Of a stretch of DNA of 64,000 bases, positions 42,798 to 52,008 are shown in pieces. The position numbers were made by a program, and so were the translations under genes. Numbering within the stretch: the stretch's first letter is position 1; each line of letters begins with the position of its first letter. Below the pieces are notes generated by a model. That model had not been told where the DNA came from. It searched no databases and worked only from the letters and a program-made list of their open reading frames with translations. The DNA comes from Naasia sp. SYSU D00057 (GTDB taxonomy: Bacteria > Actinomycetota > Actinomycetes > Actinomycetales > Microbacteriaceae): the NCBI RefSeq assembly GCF_017916505.1, contig NZ_JAFMSZ010000001.1:1463027-1527026 (forward strand). Direction: 5' to 3'.

Positions 42798-43009
42798 TCC
42801 GTTCCTTCCGGGTGAACGCTCCATTGTGCCGGAACGCTATGCCGCCTGCGCGGCCTCGGGGCGGCATGCCGGTCGCCGGCCTGCGGCGCTTCTTTCGTTC
42901 GGATGCTCGGACGGCGCGTTCAGATGCCTGAACTCGCGCCTCCCGCCGGAGGGGCGTGGCCGTAGCGTGTGCGCAGGGCGCGGCCGCGCCGCTCCCGAGA
43001 GGAGGACCG

Positions 43010-43309
43010 GTGGATGCCGCGGAATTCCCCGGGGCGGTCGTGGTGCCGGCCGCCTGCCCCGCCTGGTGCGTCACCGAGCACGGCCTCGTGCTCGGCGAGG
43101 AGGACTCCCTGCACATCGGCGCCCGGCACATCGTGCACGGCGACGTCGCGGCCTGGCTCTGCATGTCCACGGATGCGGACGGGGTGGTCGACGGCCCCTA
43201 CGTGGTGGTGGGCGACACCGAGTACACGCTCGACGAGGCGCGCGCGCTCGGCGTCTCCCTCATCGCTCTGACCGAGGGGGCGGGTTCGAGGGCTGCCGCA
43301 AAAGGCTGA
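43010..43309 (+). CDS. DUF6907-like small protein
   Basis: The 99-residue product has the actinobacterial CPAWCVTEH block followed by ARHIVHGDVAAWLCMSTDADG, GPYVVVGDTEYTLDEARALG, a fold seen in DUF6907-type proteins of unknown function. The GTG at 43010 follows GAGAGGAGG. Its last 50 bases overlap, on the opposite strand, the 3' end of the response regulator gene. Confidence 0.62.
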   Translation: MDAAEFPGAVVVPAACPAWCVTEHGLVLGEEDSLHIGARHIVHGDVAAWLCMSTDADGVVDGPYVVVGDTEYTLDEARALGVSLIALTEGAGSRAAAKG

Positions 43310-43928
43310 TGGCGCTCTCCCGGTCCTTCACGGCGAGCTTCCGGAGCACCGACGACACGTGCACCCGCACCGTCGTCGGCGACAGGAACAGCTGCTTCGC
43401 GACCTCCTCGGTGCTCCTGCCTTGGCCGAGCAGCTCCATCACCTCCCGCTCCCGCTCGCTGAGCTTCTCGGCCGGACCGGAGCGCCGCAGCAGCCGGGGC
43501 GGCGAGGCGCGGAAGTGCTGCAGCACGCGGGCGACGAGCGCGGGCGGGATCGCCGCCTCCCCGGCGAGGACTCGGTGCAGCGCGGCCGGCAGGGCGGCGG
43601 GCGAGGTGTCCTTCAGCAGGTAGCCGGTCGCACCGGCGCGGAGCGACTCGAAGAGGTCGTCGTCGTCGCGGGACAGGGTGAGCATGACGACGGGGGTGCC
43701 GGGCACCTCTCGCGCGATCCGCTCGGCCGCCCGGATGCCGTTGCCCGGCATGTGGATGTCGAGCAGCACGACATCGGGACGGAAGGCGAGGGTGAGGGCG
43801 ACGGCATCGTCGGCGTTCGCCCCCTCCCCCACGATCTCGCAGCCGCCCGCCTCGAGGGCCGCGCGGATGCGGTCCCGGATGGGGCGGTGGTCGTCCGCGA
43901 GCACGACGCGGATCCTCTCGTCGGTCAC
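43260..43928 (-). CDS. NarL/FixJ-type response regulator
   Basis: The 222-residue protein has a receiver domain with the acidic pair LADDH and phosphoacceptor VVLLDIHMPG, Thr/Ser and Lys positions in VVMLTLSRDDDD and GYLLKD, then a LuxR-type helix-turn-helix LSEREREVMELLGQGRSTEEVAKQLFLSPTTVRVHVSSV. It pairs with the histidine kinase next door; the GTG at 43928 overlaps its stop (GTGA). Target genes are not visible. Confidence 0.93.
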   Translation of the reverse strand: MTDERIRVVLADDHRPIRDRIRAALEAGGCEIVGEGANADDAVALTLAFRPDVVLLDIHMPGNGIRAAERIAREVPGTPVVMLTLSRDDDDLFESLRAGATGYLLKDTSPAALPAALHRVLAGEAAIPPALVARVLQHFRASPPRLLRRSGPAEKLSEREREVMELLGQGRSTEEVAKQLFLSPTTVRVHVSSVLRKLAVKDRESAISLLRQPSNPPPRSER

Positions 43929-45424
43929 CACGTCACCGTCACCACGCTCCCGCTTCCCGGCTGCGACGTGATGCGCAGCTCGCCGGGTAGCGCCCGGGCG
44001 CGCTCCCGCATGCTGGTCAGGCCGTACCCGTGCCCGGACTCCTCCTCGGCGGCGACGTCGAAGCCGCGGCCATCGTCGGCGATGCGGAGGGAGCGCCGGT
44101 CGCCGTCGCTCATCAGCCGGACGGTGACGCGGCGGGCGCCGCCGTGCCGGGCGGCGTTCGCGATCGCCTCGCGGAGGATGCGCGCGAGGGCGTGCCGCTG
44201 TCCGCTGTCGGCCGCGATGGTGTCGTCGAGGTCGATCTCGAGCTCGACTCCGTGTCTCCGGCTCGCCTCGCGCGCGGCGACGAGCAGGCCGAGGCCGAGG
44301 CTCCCGTCGCCCGTGGCCTCGAGGGCGGCGAGCGCGGAGCGGGCCTCGTCGAGCGCACGGTCGGACGCGCTGATGATCCGTGCGCCGCTGCCCTCGCCGG
44401 AGTCGAGGCCGTGCGCCTCGGCGCGGATGTAGGCGAGCTCCTGGATGACCCCGTCGTGCAGCTCCCGGGCGAGCCGGCGCCGGTCCTCGAGCACCGCCTC
44501 GTATGCGCGCGACCCCCAGTACTCGCGGATCTCGCGCGTGGCGCCGATGAGGAGCAGCACGTAGAAGGCGGTGCGCAGGAAATCGCCCGTGTAGATCCAG
44601 TCGGAGTAGATGGAGGGGTGCAGCGCGTAGTTGAGCCGCGCGAAGCCGGCGAGGGCGCAGGCGGGGGCGAGCCAGATGATGAACGAGTCGGGCCGCCGCC
44701 GTGCCTGACGCGCGAAGGCGACCGACGCGGTGAGCAGCGCGAGCCAGGCGACCGCCTGGCCGGCGAGCAGCACGGGATGGGTGTCGAGGCTCGCGAGGTC
44801 GACGTCGGCGGGCGTGTAGCCGCCGGCTACCGCGTCGGGCAGCACCGGCCGGAGCAGCCACACCACTCCGGCGGCGGCGAGCAGCACGAGGGCGACGGCC
44901 GTCCAGGACCAGGCGAAGCGGCGCCGCCCGACGGTCCGGCTGCGGTCGCCGATCCCGACGATGGCGGCGCCGACGATGAGAGCGGTGGCGACGAGCTGGC
45001 AGGTGAGCCGAAGCCACACGTCGAACGGCTGCCCCTGCAGGTCGAGGGCTGCGCTCAGCCACCTCGGCCCCACGGCCGCGACGACGAGGGCGGCGAGCCC
45101 CTGCGACAGGTAGAGGTTCTGCCGCTGCCGCCCGCGTCGGAACCGCTGGTGGGCCATGTAGGCGGCGAGCAGGGCGACGCAGGCGTCGACGGTGTCGAGC
45201 ACGAGGTGCAGCCGCGGCTGCCGGAACGCGGGCACCACGACCGGCGAGTACAGGATGAGCAGGGTGACGACGGCGCCGACGGCCCAGCCGGCGGCGGTCA
45301 GCGGGTAGACGTAGCTGCGTCCGGCGTGGTGGGTCCGCAGCGTCGTGGCCGGTGCGACGCTGCGGGCGGCGCGGGAGGAGGAGGCGGCGAGCCCGGCATC
45401 TTCGCCGGGGATCACTGCTCCCAT
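43925..45424 (-). CDS. NarL-type sensor histidine kinase
   Basis: The 499-residue protein has about eight membrane segments in its first 290 residues and no recognisable sensor domain. Then comes the HisKA_3 motif ARELHDGVIQELAYI (phosphoacceptor His), N-box ILREAIANAARHGG, and ATP-lid ADDGRGFD with GHGYGLTSMRERA. It would sense a membrane or envelope signal and phosphorylate the adjacent LuxR-type regulator. Upstream, 45425-45665 holds a duplicated gene fragment. Confidence 0.92.
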   Translation of the reverse strand: MGAVIPGEDAGLAASSSRAARSVAPATTLRTHHAGRSYVYPLTAAGWAVGAVVTLLILYSPVVVPAFRQPRLHLVLDTVDACVALLAAYMAHQRFRRGRQRQNLYLSQGLAALVVAAVGPRWLSAALDLQGQPFDVWLRLTCQLVATALIVGAAIVGIGDRSRTVGRRRFAWSWTAVALVLLAAAGVVWLLRPVLPDAVAGGYTPADVDLASLDTHPVLLAGQAVAWLALLTASVAFARQARRRPDSFIIWLAPACALAGFARLNYALHPSIYSDWIYTGDFLRTAFYVLLLIGATREIREYWGSRAYEAVLEDRRRLARELHDGVIQELAYIRAEAHGLDSGEGSGARIISASDRALDEARSALAALEATGDGSLGLGLLVAAREASRRHGVELEIDLDDTIAADSGQRHALARILREAIANAARHGGARRVTVRLMSDGDRRSLRIADDGRGFDVAAEEESGHGYGLTSMRERARALPGELRITSQPGSGSVVTVTW

Positions 45425-45583
45425 AGAGCGCCTCGGGTGTCGCGTGCGAGTGTCGACTGCCCCCGAACGAGGGCGTGCCGGAAGGTTACCGAGGGGGTGC
45501 AGTAGACCGACTAGTCCATTCCCGTACTACGGCTGGCTCGTCCACGCCGTTGCCCTCGCTGTGGCGAGGATCACCCTGCCCGC

Positions 45584-45650
45584 GCGTCAGCGGCAGCGGT
45601 CCGCGAGGTCGGCGAGCTCGCAGCGACGGAGCGCTCGACGCGCATCGCCC
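45584..45650 (-). pseudogene. Frameshifted duplicate of the 3' end of the gene at 45929-46207
   Basis: This 67-base stretch repeats the end of the neighbouring gene (45926-45990) with a few substitutions and one lost base (GAGCGGCTCG there, GAGCGCTCG here), so its frame no longer encodes the MRVEPLRRYELADLADRR ending. No start or body of the gene is present. Confidence 0.7.
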
Positions 45651-45665
45651 GCCCGTGGCCAGGCG

Positions 45666-45824
45666 TCAGTAGGACTGAAGGCGCGGCGTGCGCCCGGGCC
45701 GATGGGTCCGACTGCCGGCGCGGAGGTGGCGCCTCTCGACGCCTTCGTCGATGAACTGGAAGCCGCTGAGGGCGACGAGGGCGACGCCCACCGTCATCAG
45801 GACACCTACCGTGTAGCTGAGCAC
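45666..45824 (-). CDS. 52-residue membrane protein
   Basis: The GTG at 45824 with a GAGGGGGAGCGC site just upstream opens VLSYTVGVLMTVGVALVALSG, one membrane helix, then a charged tail ending RTPRLQSY. No family is known. A longer start would add a soluble part without ribosome site. Confidence 0.5.
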   Translation of the reverse strand: MLSYTVGVLMTVGVALVALSGFQFIDEGVERRHLRAGSRTHRPGRTPRLQSY

Positions 45825-45928
45825 GCGCTCCCCCTCCGCCGAGGAACAACGGTACGGTCGGCCGATCGGTGTCCTCTCCTCCCACAACGAGTGACAGCGG
45901 GGGCGTCAGCATGCCCTTCTGGGTCGCG

Positions 45929-46207
45929 TCAGCGGCGGCGGTCGGCGAGGTCGGCGAGCTCGTAGCGACGGAGCGGCTCGACGCGCATGGCCTGGCGGCG
46001 GTAGGCGATCCGGAGCCCGCCCATGACGGCGAGCCCGGCGAGGCCGAGCGCCGCCCAGGCGAGCACCGCCGGCACGAGGTCGGCGGCGAGGTGGGCGGTT
46101 CCGCCGGAGGTGGCGAGCGCGCCGAGGGAGACGGCGGCGGCGAGCGCGGGAGCGCCGAACAGCCCGGCGGCGACGAGGGTGATGGCGGTGGCGGTCTTGA
46201 GCGTCAT
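45929..46207 (-). CDS. Small membrane protein
   Basis: The 92-residue protein has two membrane segments (TATAITLVAAGLFGAPALAA and VLAWAALGLAGLAVMGGL) and a basic tail ending RYELADLADRRR. Function unknown. It is co-oriented with the sugar transferase gene, 18 bases upstream of it, and its tail is duplicated at 45584. Confidence 0.6.
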   Translation of the reverse strand: MTLKTATAITLVAAGLFGAPALAAAVSLGALATSGGTAHLAADLVPAVLAWAALGLAGLAVMGGLRIAYRRQAMRVEPLRRYELADLADRRR

Positions 46208-46225
46208 GAGGTTCCTGCTTCCGGG

Positions 46226-47713
46226 TCAGTGGGCGTCGGCGCCGGGTGCGACGACGGCGCGGGCGGTGCGCCAGAGGATGACGAGGTCGCCGATGAGCGA
46301 CCAGTTCTCGACGTAGTAGAGGTCGAGGCGGATCGCGTCCTCCCAGGAGAGGGAGGAGCGGCCGCTGACCTGCCACAGCCCGCTCATGCCGGGCTTGAGG
46401 AGGAGCCGCCGCTCGGCCGCGGAGTCGTAGAGGGCGACCTCGTCCGCGATCTGCGGCCGCGGCCCGACGAGGCTCATGTCGCCGAGGACCACGTTGAGCA
46501 GCTGCGGCAGCTCGTCGAGCGAGTACTTGCGCAGGATGCGGCCGATGGGCGTGATGCGCGGGTCGTTGCGGATCTTGAACAGCGGGGTCGCGCCGTCGCC
46601 CTGCGCGGCGAGGAGCGCAGCGAGCTCCTGGTCGGCGCCGGGGCGCATGGACCGGAACTTGAGCATCCCGAACGGCCGGCCGCCGAGGCCGATCCGCTGC
46701 TGCCGGTAGAAGACGGGGCCGGGGCTGCTGAGTTTCACGAGCAGCGCGATGCTGAGCAGTACGGGCGCGAGGAAGAGCACGAGCGCGCCGGAGACGACGA
46801 GGTCGAATGCGCGCTTCTGGGCGACCTTGCTGCCCTCGAAGCGCGGGGTCTCGACGTGGATGAGCGGCAGCCCGGACACGGGCCGGGTGTGGATGCGCGG
46901 GCCGGCGATGTCGGTTAGGGCGGGCGCGACGACGAGGTGCTTCCGGCCGGGCTCGAGGCTCCAGCTGAGCTCCCGGAGCCGCGCGGGCGTCAGCTCGTTG
47001 GCGCCGGCGACGGCGACGGTGTCCGCGCCGGTGAGCGCCATGGCGGCGGGGATGTCGTCGAGGCTCGACCAGACGGGAGCGCCGCCGACCGGCAGGGTGG
47101 CCCGAGGCGAGCCGGGGATGACGGCGCCGACGACGGCGTAGCCGGCGTGCGGCTCGCGGGCGAGCTCGGCGGCGAGGTGGTCGACGGAGGAGGCGGAGCC
47201 GACGAGCAGCACCTGGAAGGCGTACTCCCCCGCCTTGCGGCGCGGCTTCAGCCACTGCCGCCACGTGGAGCGGCTCACGAGCAGCATCAGGACGCCGAGC
47301 GGCAGCGCGGTGAGGAAGTAGCCGCGCGTGATGTCGATGTCGAAGAGGTAGGCGGCGACGGCGAGCGCGCCGAAGAGGGCGAGGCTCGCGCCGATCACCC
47401 GCCGGTACTCGGTGAGCCCTGACCCCACCACCCGGGAGTCGCGCGACCCGGAGACGCGGAGGGCGAGCAGCCACAGCGCGCCGATCAGCACCGACACGAC
47501 GAGGTACCAGTTGAGCGTCTGCGCGGTCGCGCCGAGTGGGGTCAGCTGCGGGCTGAGACCGAACCAGACGAGCTGGGTGCCGGCGACGGCCCAGGCCACG
47601 GCGAGCGTGTCGGTGACCATGAGCCGGTGGGCGTAGCGGACCCGCCAGTCGCGGCTGGCGGACGGGGCGTCCGACAGCGGGGCACGGCGGACGTCGGGGA
47701 GGGCATCGAGCAC
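46226..47713 (-). CDS. Exopolysaccharide polyprenyl glycosylphosphotransferase
   Basis: The 495-residue protein has four or five N-terminal membrane segments, a Rossmann-like middle domain (AFQVLLVGSASSVDHLAAEL), a further membrane segment (KRAFDLVVSGALVLFLAPVLL), and the C-terminal phosphosugar transferase domain with SPGPVFYRQQRIG, LKFRSM, SLDELPQLLNVVLGDMSLVGPRP and KPGMSGLWQVSGRS. This enzyme transfers a sugar phosphate to undecaprenyl phosphate, the first step of the exopolysaccharide made by the locus to its right. Confidence 0.92.
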   Translation of the reverse strand: MLDALPDVRRAPLSDAPSASRDWRVRYAHRLMVTDTLAVAWAVAGTQLVWFGLSPQLTPLGATAQTLNWYLVVSVLIGALWLLALRVSGSRDSRVVGSGLTEYRRVIGASLALFGALAVAAYLFDIDITRGYFLTALPLGVLMLLVSRSTWRQWLKPRRKAGEYAFQVLLVGSASSVDHLAAELAREPHAGYAVVGAVIPGSPRATLPVGGAPVWSSLDDIPAAMALTGADTVAVAGANELTPARLRELSWSLEPGRKHLVVAPALTDIAGPRIHTRPVSGLPLIHVETPRFEGSKVAQKRAFDLVVSGALVLFLAPVLLSIALLVKLSSPGPVFYRQQRIGLGGRPFGMLKFRSMRPGADQELAALLAAQGDGATPLFKIRNDPRITPIGRILRKYSLDELPQLLNVVLGDMSLVGPRPQIADEVALYDSAAERRLLLKPGMSGLWQVSGRSSLSWEDAIRLDLYYVENWSLIGDLVILWRTARAVVAPGADAH

Positions 47714-47910
47714 TGAGGGACCTTCTCGGGTAGAAGGCGCGGCGGGCGTCCTCCGTCAGGTTCTCGGAGTGCGGCCCGCTGCGATTCGGGTGGGGTAAGC
47801 GACCGGAGTTCGGGTTCCGGGAGCGATTTTCACGCTATCGGCGCCCACCGACATCGCCCGCTCCCCAGTTGGGGGGCCACTCCCGTGCGGCACCGCGTCG
47901 AACAGACCCC

Positions 47911-47948
47911 GGTCGTTGAGGAGGCTGCAAAGCGGCCGCCTCGAAACC
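47911..47948. repeat. REP-like repeat copy
   Basis: GGTCGTTGAGGAGGC...CGAAACC is 38 bp long, matching in ends and length the unit at 24286-24323. A hairpin CCTCGGAGCGAGGGCCCCGAGG follows at 47959-47980 and may end the gene at 48007-48279. Confidence 0.55.
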
Positions 47949-48006
47949 ACCCGTTATGCCTCGGAGCGAGGGCCCCGAGGAGGCGGCTTCAGACAGGCCG
48001 ACGAGG

Positions 48007-48279
48007 TCAGGCGAAGACCGGCTCCGAAACCTCAGCGGGCACCTTGACGGAAGCCGTCGACTCCTCGGCCCGCGCAGCACGTCCCGCACGGCGCAGCACC
48101 ACGAATCCGAAAGCCACCATGGCCACGAACGCAAGCCCACCCGCACTCGCCCAGGCCCACACCGCCGACTTCATCAACGCCGCGTCGGTCGAGCCGGACA
48201 GGGTCACGAGGGTGGCGATGACCGAAACGGCGACGAGCGCGAAGACGGCCAGGACAACGGTGTAGACGGAACGCGGCAT
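48007..48279 (-). CDS. Small two-helix membrane protein
   Basis: The 90-residue product begins MPRSVYTVVLAVFALVAVSV and has two membrane helices, then a charged tail with AEESTASVKVPAEVSE. No family recognised. Separated from the sugar transferase by the REP copy. Confidence 0.5.
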   Translation of the reverse strand: MPRSVYTVVLAVFALVAVSVIATLVTLSGSTDAALMKSAVWAWASAGGLAFVAMVAFGFVVLRRAGRAARAEESTASVKVPAEVSEPVFA

Positions 48280-48470
48280 GACTGTGGGGAGTCCGTTCGG
48301 GTAGAGGAGGGGAGGGTCTCAAACACCGGCGGTTGAGGGATAGCGAATCGAGCGTAGCGACGCAAAGCCCGAGGTGGGGGTTGTTTTGTTTTCCAAACTG
48401 TGTCTGACGGCGTGTCGCGGGCTTTTCGAAACCGCTCGCGACGAATCGCGTCTGCCTCCGGCGTGCTCGG

Positions 48471-48623
48471 TCACGTCAGCAGCGGCAGCACGAAGCTGAC
48501 AACCCATGTTGCAATGGTGGTAACTGCCGCGATCACGAGGACGACGACGAGCGCCACCAACCATCGCGGCATTCCGCCCTCGCGTGGCGGCCTCGATTCA
48601 CGGTCCTGGTCCTCCTCGACCAT
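48471..48623 (-). CDS. 50-residue membrane protein
   Basis: ATG at 48623 opens a soluble acidic/basic start (MVEEDQDRESRPPREGG) and then one membrane helix RWLVALVVVLVIAAVTTIATW ending LPLLT. This is a compact, plausible membrane micro-protein. It lies between the ugd gene and the 48007 gene. Confidence 0.5.
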   Translation of the reverse strand: MVEEDQDRESRPPREGGMPRWLVALVVVLVIAAVTTIATWVVSFVLPLLT

Positions 48624-48753
48624 GCACGGAGCGTAGACCCGTGACCGTTCGCGTGAATCGTCCGCCAGCTACAGGGAACGCGGCCACAGGTGTGCGTAAC
48701 CTTCGCCGACCAGCTCGAGGTGTTCGCCTCGTGCTCTCTGCGGCGATGAGCGA

Positions 48754-50064
48754 CTACGGCCGCCCCATCCCCTTGTAGATCCAGCCGGCCGCGCGCCACT
48801 GCACAGGATCGAGCACATTGCGGCCGTCGATGATGATCTTGTCGCGCACAAGCTTCCCGACCTCGACGGGGTCGAGGTTCCGGTACTCCTTCCACTCCGT
48901 CACGAGCACGACGGCGTCCGCGTGGTTGAGCGCGTCCATGGTGTCGGTGGCGAAGCCGAGCTGCGGGTGCAGCCGGATGGAGTTGGGGATCGCCTCCGGG
49001 TCGGTGGCAATGACGTGCGCCCCGAGGCCGTTGAGCCGAACCGCCACATCGAGGGCGGGCGAGTCGCGGACGTCGTCGGAGTCGGGCTTGAAAGCGAGAC
49101 CGAGGACGGCGACCTTCTTCTTGTAGACCTGCCCGCCGAGCGCCTCAATGACCATCTCGACCATCCGCTCGCGGCGGCGCATGTTGATCTTGTCGATCTC
49201 GAGCAGGAAGCGGATCGACTCGCCGCGGCCGAGCTCCTCGGCGCGCGCCGCGAAGCCTCGGATGTCCTTCGGCAGGCAGCCGCCGCCGAAGCCGACGCCG
49301 GCGTTGAGGAAGCGGCGGCCGATGCGAGCGTCGTAACCGATGGCGTCGGCGAGGGCGGTGACGTCCGCGCCGGCAACCTCGGCGATTTCCGCCATGGCGT
49401 TGATGAAGCTGATCTTGGTGGCGAGGAACGCGTTCGCCGACACCTTCACCAGCTCTGAGGTGGCGTAGTCGGTGGCGACGACGGGAGTGTCGTTGGAGAG
49501 GGCGGTGGCGTAGACCTCGTCGAGGAGCTGCTTCGCCTTCTTGCCCTTCTCTCCCGCTGGCAGGCCGTAGACGAGGCGGTCGGGGCTAATGGTGTCCTTG
49601 ACCGCGAAGCCTTCGCGGAGGAACTCGGGATTCCACGCGAGCGTCGCCCCGCTGCCGGCCTCGATTTTCTCGGCGAGGCGCTCGGCGGTGCCGACGGGGA
49701 CCGTGGACTTGCCGACGACGAGGTCGCTGACGCCGAGCTGTGGGATGAGCGCGTCGATTGCGGCGTCGACGTAGGTGAGGTCGGCGGCGTTCTCTCCCTT
49801 CTTCTGCGGGGTGCCGACGGCGACGAAGTGCACCTGGGCGCCCTTCGCGTCGGCGATGTTCGTCGAAAAGCTCAGCCGGCCGGAAGCCATGGCGGACTCG
49901 AGGATGTCGGTGAGGCCGGGCTCGAAGAACGGGGCCTGCGCGGCTTGAAGGGCCTGAATCTTGGCGGGGTCGACGTCGATGCCAGTGACTTCGTGGCCGA
50001 GCTCGGCCATGCTCGCCGCATGTACGGCGCCGAGGTAACCGCAGCCGATGACCGAGATTCTCAT
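48754..50064 (-). CDS. ugd: UDP-glucose 6-dehydrogenase
   Basis: The 436-residue enzyme oxidises UDP-glucose to UDP-glucuronate for capsule or exopolysaccharide. It has the NAD-binding ISVIGCGYLGAVHAASMAE, VVGKSTVPVGTAERL, NPEFLREGFAVKDTISPDRLVYG, ATDYATSELVKVSANAFLATKISFINAM, the catalytic cysteine GGCLPKDIRGF, and LGLAFKPDSDDVRDSPALDV. The ATG at 50064 matches the family start; the frame extends upstream without similarity. Confidence 0.95.
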   Translation of the reverse strand: MRISVIGCGYLGAVHAASMAELGHEVTGIDVDPAKIQALQAAQAPFFEPGLTDILESAMASGRLSFSTNIADAKGAQVHFVAVGTPQKKGENAADLTYVDAAIDALIPQLGVSDLVVGKSTVPVGTAERLAEKIEAGSGATLAWNPEFLREGFAVKDTISPDRLVYGLPAGEKGKKAKQLLDEVYATALSNDTPVVATDYATSELVKVSANAFLATKISFINAMAEIAEVAGADVTALADAIGYDARIGRRFLNAGVGFGGGCLPKDIRGFAARAEELGRGESIRFLLEIDKINMRRRERMVEMVIEALGGQVYKKKVAVLGLAFKPDSDDVRDSPALDVAVRLNGLGAHVIATDPEAIPNSIRLHPQLGFATDTMDALNHADAVVLVTEWKEYRNLDPVEVGKLVRDKIIIDGRNVLDPVQWRAAGWIYKGMGRP

Positions 50065-50202
50065 GGCGTCGGCTTTCCTTATCGGTGGGTCTCGAGGACG
50101 TGGAGCGGGCACTCTTTCTAGCAGGTGCCAGCTACTGGCGTAGCCCGAGGCCCAGTCCAGCGTCTGGATGGCTGAGTGTCCGGCAGTGGCGGAGTCAGCC
50201 GA

Positions 50203-50706
50203 TCAGGCAGAAAGGCGCGAGTCACCGGAGGCCTGCGACCCGGTCGCGCGAGCGGTCTCCCCAGCTCGCTTACTCATGCGAATGACATTTGGCTCATCCA
50301 AAGACGAAGGGTCGGCAGCAGGCGCCGCGATACCTGTCGCAGGCGCCGCAGGACCCATCGCGAGAATCGCTCCTAAGAAGGCGCCAGCTGTGTCGGTAGC
50401 GATGTCGACGAACGAGGGGGTACGGCCCGGGAGAAACAGCTGCACGTACTCAATGGCGCAACTCGCAAGAAACCCCGCGAGTGCACCGGCCACCCAATGC
50501 CGAACAAGTCGCGCAACAACCGCCCCCACAGGAGCGAACAGCACGACGTTCGCAACGATATCCAGCACGTCGGCGAGTAGCTGCCCGTCACCGCCGAGAT
50601 TCAGCTGAAGCAGCGACTCAAGCATCAGCGACTGCAACGAGATGGGCGAGAACACGAGAGTGGCGAAGAGGACAATGAAGCTGGCCAAGAGGATCCGTCG
50701 ACGCAT
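50203..50706 (-). CDS. VanZ family membrane protein (second copy)
   Basis: The 167-residue protein has four membrane segments, with VLDIVANVVLFAPVGAVVARL and AIEYVQLFLPGRTPSFVDIATDTAGAFLGA. It matches VanZ better than the first copy's C-terminus suggests and ends in a soluble Pro/Ala tail. It probably belongs to the exopolysaccharide locus. Divergent from the GT4 gene. Confidence 0.8.
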   Translation of the reverse strand: MRRRILLASFIVLFATLVFSPISLQSLMLESLLQLNLGGDGQLLADVLDIVANVVLFAPVGAVVARLVRHWVAGALAGFLASCAIEYVQLFLPGRTPSFVDIATDTAGAFLGAILAMGPAAPATGIAAPAADPSSLDEPNVIRMSKRAGETARATGSQASGDSRLSA

Positions 50707-50831
50707 CTAGTCGAGGGTAGCCCAAGCCCTCTGCCGACATGGCGGGCCTGCCGGCGAGCCGCCGCTAGGGTGACTGAGTGAGGCTCGGTGGGCATCGGCA
50801 CCAGCCCCAGTCGAAAGAGGCAGATCTATCC

Positions 50832-51977
50832 ATGCGCATCCTCATGCTGTCCCACTCCCCCAACAACCCGAACGGCGGCGCCTCTCGTATCTTCCACATG
50901 CTGGCGGGCGAGTTCACCGCTCGTGGGCACGAGGTAATTTTGCTGCACCAGGAGGACATGCCCCTTCCGCGCGTCGACAAGGCGAAGCTCGCCGCCACAC
51001 GACTCTGGATGCCGCAGAGCCTCAGCCGCGCGGGCATGCGAAGTGATCCGCGCTCGTTCGACGTCATTCTCTCGGCGTCGGGCATGGCCTACCCGCTGTT
51101 CAAGGCGCTTCGACGAAGCGGCCCCCGACCCGCTCTCATCAACCTGGTACACGGTCTTTCAGTCTTCGATCACACTGCGTCGGCTGCGGAGTCAACGCTG
51201 CGGCACTGGCGAACCTCGCTTCCCTACAAAGCGTTCACCGGCCCTCTGCCCGTGCGATGGGATCGGGAAGGGATCAGGTCTGCGGATCGAACTATCGTGC
51301 AGAACCTGCGGGATCTTTCGGAGGCTCGCGATATCCGCGGGTCGGACGACGCCGTGACCATGATCCCCGCGGCGGTTCATCCGGACCTCCTGGCACTCAG
51401 CTCGATCGTGCCTCCTCAGCGCGAACGGATCCCAGGACAGATGCTGTGGTTCGGCACATGGGAAGCCCGTAAAGGCACCCATCATCTTCCGCGTGCGCTC
51501 CGCGAAATCAGGCGCCGCCGACCGGAGGCGCGACTCGTCCTAGGCGGCACCGGCCGTACTACTGAAGAGATCCGACCGCTCTTCGCCAAGGAGGACCAAC
51601 CTGCACTAGACGTGCTGCCACGCATCAGTGTCGAGGAACAAGCTCGCATCTTCCGCGAGTCGTCAATCTTCCTGTTCCCGTCACTCTCGGAAGGTTTCGG
51701 CCTGGCACTGCTCGAGGCTATGTCGTTCGGTCTCGCCGCGATTACGACACATACTGGCTTCGGCGCCGATTTCCTGAGGGACGGCATCGACGCCAGAGTG
51801 GTGTACCCGTCAGGAGAGCATCTGGCTCTCGCAGCAACGAGCCTCCTAGAACATGACGATGAGCGGGCAGCAATCGCTGACACGGGAAGAACGCTGGCCC
51901 GTTCCTTCACCGTCGAAAGGATGGCAGCGGCCTACGAGTCGGCGTTTGAAGAAGTTGTCGCTGGGCTCAAGCGGTGA
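50832..51977 (+). CDS. GT4 family glycosyltransferase
   Basis: The 381-residue enzyme begins MRILMLSHSPNNPNGGASRI and has the GT4 C-terminal blocks WFGTWEARKGTHHLPRALREI, ARLVLGGTGRTTEEI and IFLFPSLSEGFGLALLEAMSFGLAAITTH with the EGFGLALLEA signature. It transfers a sugar from a nucleotide donor to the growing repeat unit. The ATG at 50832 follows AAAGAGG. The GT2 gene follows in the same direction. Confidence 0.88.
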   Translation: MRILMLSHSPNNPNGGASRIFHMLAGEFTARGHEVILLHQEDMPLPRVDKAKLAATRLWMPQSLSRAGMRSDPRSFDVILSASGMAYPLFKALRRSGPRPALINLVHGLSVFDHTASAAESTLRHWRTSLPYKAFTGPLPVRWDREGIRSADRTIVQNLRDLSEARDIRGSDDAVTMIPAAVHPDLLALSSIVPPQRERIPGQMLWFGTWEARKGTHHLPRALREIRRRRPEARLVLGGTGRTTEEIRPLFAKEDQPALDVLPRISVEEQARIFRESSIFLFPSLSEGFGLALLEAMSFGLAAITTHTGFGADFLRDGIDARVVYPSGEHLALAATSLLEHDDERAAIADTGRTLARSFTVERMAAAYESAFEEVVAGLKR

Positions 51978-52008
51978 CGTGGAGCGGACTAATCAGCGGA
52001 GACGGCGC

